Shown: positions 61,330-64,000 of the stretch, one piece after another | Layout: each line of letters starts with the position of its first letter | Numbering within the stretch: the stretch's first letter is position 1 | The notes under the pieces: model-generated | The model's input: the letters and a program-made list of their open reading frames with translations, nothing else | The model's database searches: none | What the model was told of the DNA's origin: nothing | Source of the DNA: Syngnathus acus | Taxonomy: Eukaryota; Chordata; Actinopteri; Syngnathiformes; Syngnathidae | Assembly (NCBI RefSeq): GCF_901709675.1 | Contig: NC_051094.1 | Span: forward strand, 6,785,001 to 6,849,000 | Length of the DNA stretch: 64,000 nucleotides | Reading direction: 5' to 3' | Position numbers and translations under genes: made by a program

Positions 61330-62703
61330 TTTTCTTTTGTTTTTGAATGAACTGATTTCGAGGTGTTTCTAATTGATTCTAATAGGAAAGCAAAGCAAAG
61401 AGCTGCAGGTCGTTGACTTCTATAAATGGAACGGTGGACTCGCGTCAACGTTCTCCATGCGTTTGCCTCACTCGAGTAGAGAAGCGGCAGCGTTACCTGA
61501 AGGCCGTTATGTAACTAAGAATTTTGCCCTACGGGCGCCTTTTGGGTTGAAGATCAGCTGGGTTAGTACATCAAGCGGAGAATCTCGAGGAAAAGTGACA
61601 GGGCCTGTGGCGGCCGGCTGTTGATGTTAATCCAGCACGCCCCTTCATAAATCAACGGGAGCCCCTTAAGCCTGCATGCTGCAACCAAGTTAGCGCAGTG
61701 ATGCTCGAGAACAGCGACACATTTAAAGGGTTAAACAAAAATGACAGAAAAACCTCGGAAGATTTTTTGCAGGTGGTTAATGAAAATTGTCACAAGCATT
61801 TAAGTGGGGCTCGGAAGTTAGCACGTTTTTTTGGACTCACCTTGCAGTAGACCCGCCTGGAGCGCCGCTCAACGCATTATCACATGCCACAACTTGGGCT
61901 GTGAATGTTGGAAGTTTTTATGAGGCACATCATTTTTTATTCTCGTCAAAGCCGTCGTTGACCTTTTTCCATATTACGGTTGTTTCTTATTTAATAGGAT
62001 TTAATGTAACCTTTAATTGTACATCTTAGTGAGTCAGTTAGATATGACTTGAAAGCAAAACTCCTCTAATGTCCCTCAAGGGAGAGTTTTACACACATCC
62101 ACGTGTCAGTGACACATCCGTGGCTCAAGAAGTCCATAAAAAATCTCTTCAATAATTAAAAACAACTTTTATTATTTTTAAACTGGCTATTTATATGTAT
62201 GCTAACTTTCAAAGATATGTGCAGTAGTATATTTTTTGGATGTGAGGATGGAGCCAAATGACATGAAAATAGATGAGCAAAACACCATTAACAAGGCAGC
62301 ACAGTGCATTTATACACAATTCTCGTTTTTATTTAGGAACTTTGAATTTAAAGCATTTGAGGTTTAAAAACAAAATATTATAACTTATTGCTACACGTGC
62401 CTGTTGTCTTGCAAAATCGCATCTTGTGCTACACGCAGACGTGACCCGCCCAGGGGGGGGTGTGGTGTGGACTGTCGCTTAACTTGCGGGTGGAGCGTGT
62501 GTGCGTCCACTAAGGGCGGAGGAGGAGATGAAGGAGGAGGAGCGCGCACTATATTCATCCATCTATCCATCCATCCACTCAGCCATCCAGGCAGGCAGGG
62601 AGGAAGGTAGGCATTGAGGCAAGCTGGTCCTGGTCCTGGTCCTAGTCCAGGTGCTGGAGAAGAAGCGTGTGTCGAGCACGGCGGCGGCGGGTGCAGCGGC
62701 GGC
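61330..62703. other. Intergenic region and PLCXD3 5' flank/5' UTR
   Basis: AT-rich until about 62430, then GC-rich with a GGGCGG box near 62513 and GGAGGA repeats. A CATC/CATT tetranucleotide tract is at 62555-62590. The GC-rich part up to the ATG probably contains the PLCXD3 promoter and 5' UTR. No other gene seen. Confidence 0.5.
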
Positions 62704-62809
62704 ATGGCTTCGTCTTACGGGAGAAGTACTGACATGCGCTTCGCCGACTGGATGTCGAGTCTCCCGCAGAGCATGCACAGCATCCCGCTCACCAACTTGG
62801 CCATCCCCG
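62704..62809 (+). CDS. plcxd3: PLCXD3, first coding exon only (gene runs off the right edge)
   Basis: 35 codons plus one base, ending at a GTGAGT donor. The reading MASSYGRSTD, then ADWMSSLPQSMHSIPLTNLA and IPG is the conserved N-terminus of the PI-PLC X-domain protein PLCXD3 (human has ADWM..LP.SMHSIPLTNLAIPG). The X-domain catalytic histidines lie in later exons outside the window. The family is a small cytosolic protein related to phosphatidylinositol-specific phospholipase C; activity of this member is poorly known. The position beside OXCT1 on the same strand agrees with human synteny. The start follows a GGC-rich leader. Confidence 0.92.
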
Positions 62810-63166
62810 GTGAGTAAATCCACGTGTTTCATCGGCTGCGTGAATGTGTGTCTTCACGATTTCAACACGTTCTACCGAAGGTCATTTACGATGAATTTTC
62901 ACGTAAGTCGGAACGTGTTCTTTAGTCAGCACATAATCACCAAGTACTGAAGTCAAATTTCAATATGCAAAAGCACTTATCGTCCATGAATTTAATGCAA
63001 TCAAGTGAAAAACAATCGCAAAGTATTTATTTGTGGGGCATGTGAAGCGTATTCTTCCTCGATATCTGTTCGTAACCTCGGAATGTCGTATCTCGGTGCC
63101 GTTGTAAACCGAGAACGCAATTAGGTCTCTTTCGATGTGCGAGACCTGTTGCGCAACGTACATTCC

Positions 63167-63209
<43 letters not shown>

Positions 63210-64000
63210 TGCCAACCTATCAGTGCGCAGTTGTCCTTACAGAAGCTCCGCCTCTTTTATGCAATCAATTAATAATACAAAGTCATTAAGGTAATGTTCA
63301 GATTCATCATTCACTTGTTCATGCTGCTGTGCGCCAAGGATTTTTATTCCAAGTGTTTTTGAGTAATGGCTGTACACTTGTGCGGAATTGTGTACCTGTG
63401 TGTAGTTTATTTGGGTACTCTGGCTTCCTCCGCTATTCTCAAAATTCCAAAAAAGCTTCGGGGGGGGGGGGGGGCACATTACATTGCGGTCTAGCGTGCA
63501 AGCTAGTGGGCGGATGGGTGGCAGGATCGTCTGGAATGACAACAGTCTGTGTTGATCACAGATACTTTAATAAGTAACTTAGTTACTTTACAGACTAGTT
63601 GCTTTGAAAAGTAACTTAGTTGATTAATTGATTATAAGTTACAATCATTACATTCAGCAGATACCAACAAAACCTGCCACTTCATTGGAAATGCATTTTA
63701 ACTATTTGAAAAAAAAATTTGTTTTTTGGAATTTCGCTGAAGGATACTTGTATTTTATTTTGAAGGACTGTAAAAAAAGTCTTTCTAGACTTCACTTAAA
63801 AATATTTTTAAATAAGCAGTCAATTTGACTTGAGACCTAAATGAAAAACTCAACATTTATATTCTACATTTGAGGACCTTCTTTTTCTTCTCTTTTTTTG
63901 ACATAGGTCATTGTAGCTAGATTAAAAAAAAAAAATTTCGCTGACACAAACTCAAAATTGTGATTATGTTTGTAGCTTGAAAGCGGAAATCTCTCCTTCT
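62810..64000 (+). other. PLCXD3 intron 1, beginning
   Basis: AT-rich, with a (GATA)n tract (63168-63209) and a G14 run near 63460. No exon seen before the window ends. Confidence 0.6.
63168..63209. repeat. (GATA)n microsatellite
   Basis: About ten GATA units, perfect. Confidence 0.95.

Overview
This window is vertebrate nuclear DNA, almost certainly from a teleost fish. The genes have many short exons with GT/AG introns, the introns are AT-rich and full of microsatellites and decayed fish repeats, and the proteins are fish-type (a teleost type-I growth hormone receptor, and a selenoprotein P with 17 selenocysteine codons). The gene order and strands, SELENOP(+) GHR(-) FBXO4(-) RIMOC1(-) OXCT1(+) PLCXD3(+), are as I remember the human 5p12-p13 block, read in the opposite direction. 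CCDC152, which lies between GHR and SELENOP in human, was not found.

Layout. 1-2860: selenoprotein P, a compact liver/plasma selenium-transport gene. Its coding sequence runs through 17 in-frame TGA codons to a TAA, followed by two SECIS elements and a polyA signal. 2860-8036: no protein gene seen; part is probably the long GHR 3' UTR. 8037-19372: GHR on the minus strand, nine coding exons, 609 aa. 19373-28260: GHR 5' flank or first intron, with a LINE fragment and an old dispersed repeat. 28577-31043: FBXO4 on the minus strand, seven exons, 389 aa. 31953-35269: RIMOC1 (C5orf51) on the minus strand, six exons, 277 aa. 35270-36006: a bidirectional promoter with E-boxes and CRE motifs. 36007-60512: OXCT1, 17 coding exons, with one in-frame TGA in exon 4. 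60513-62703: 3' UTR and intergenic DNA. 62704-62809: first coding exon of PLCXD3; the rest lies beyond the right edge.

The genes do not form an operon or pathway; they are linked by old vertebrate synteny. All exon models were built by hand. Splice sites, phases and residue counts agree for every coding exon. Family assignments rest on remembered protein families, not on a search.

The two points most worth checking are the SELENOP recoding gene, which standard gene callers truncate, and the OXCT1 exon-4 TGA, which looks like two compensating single-base indels in homopolymers.
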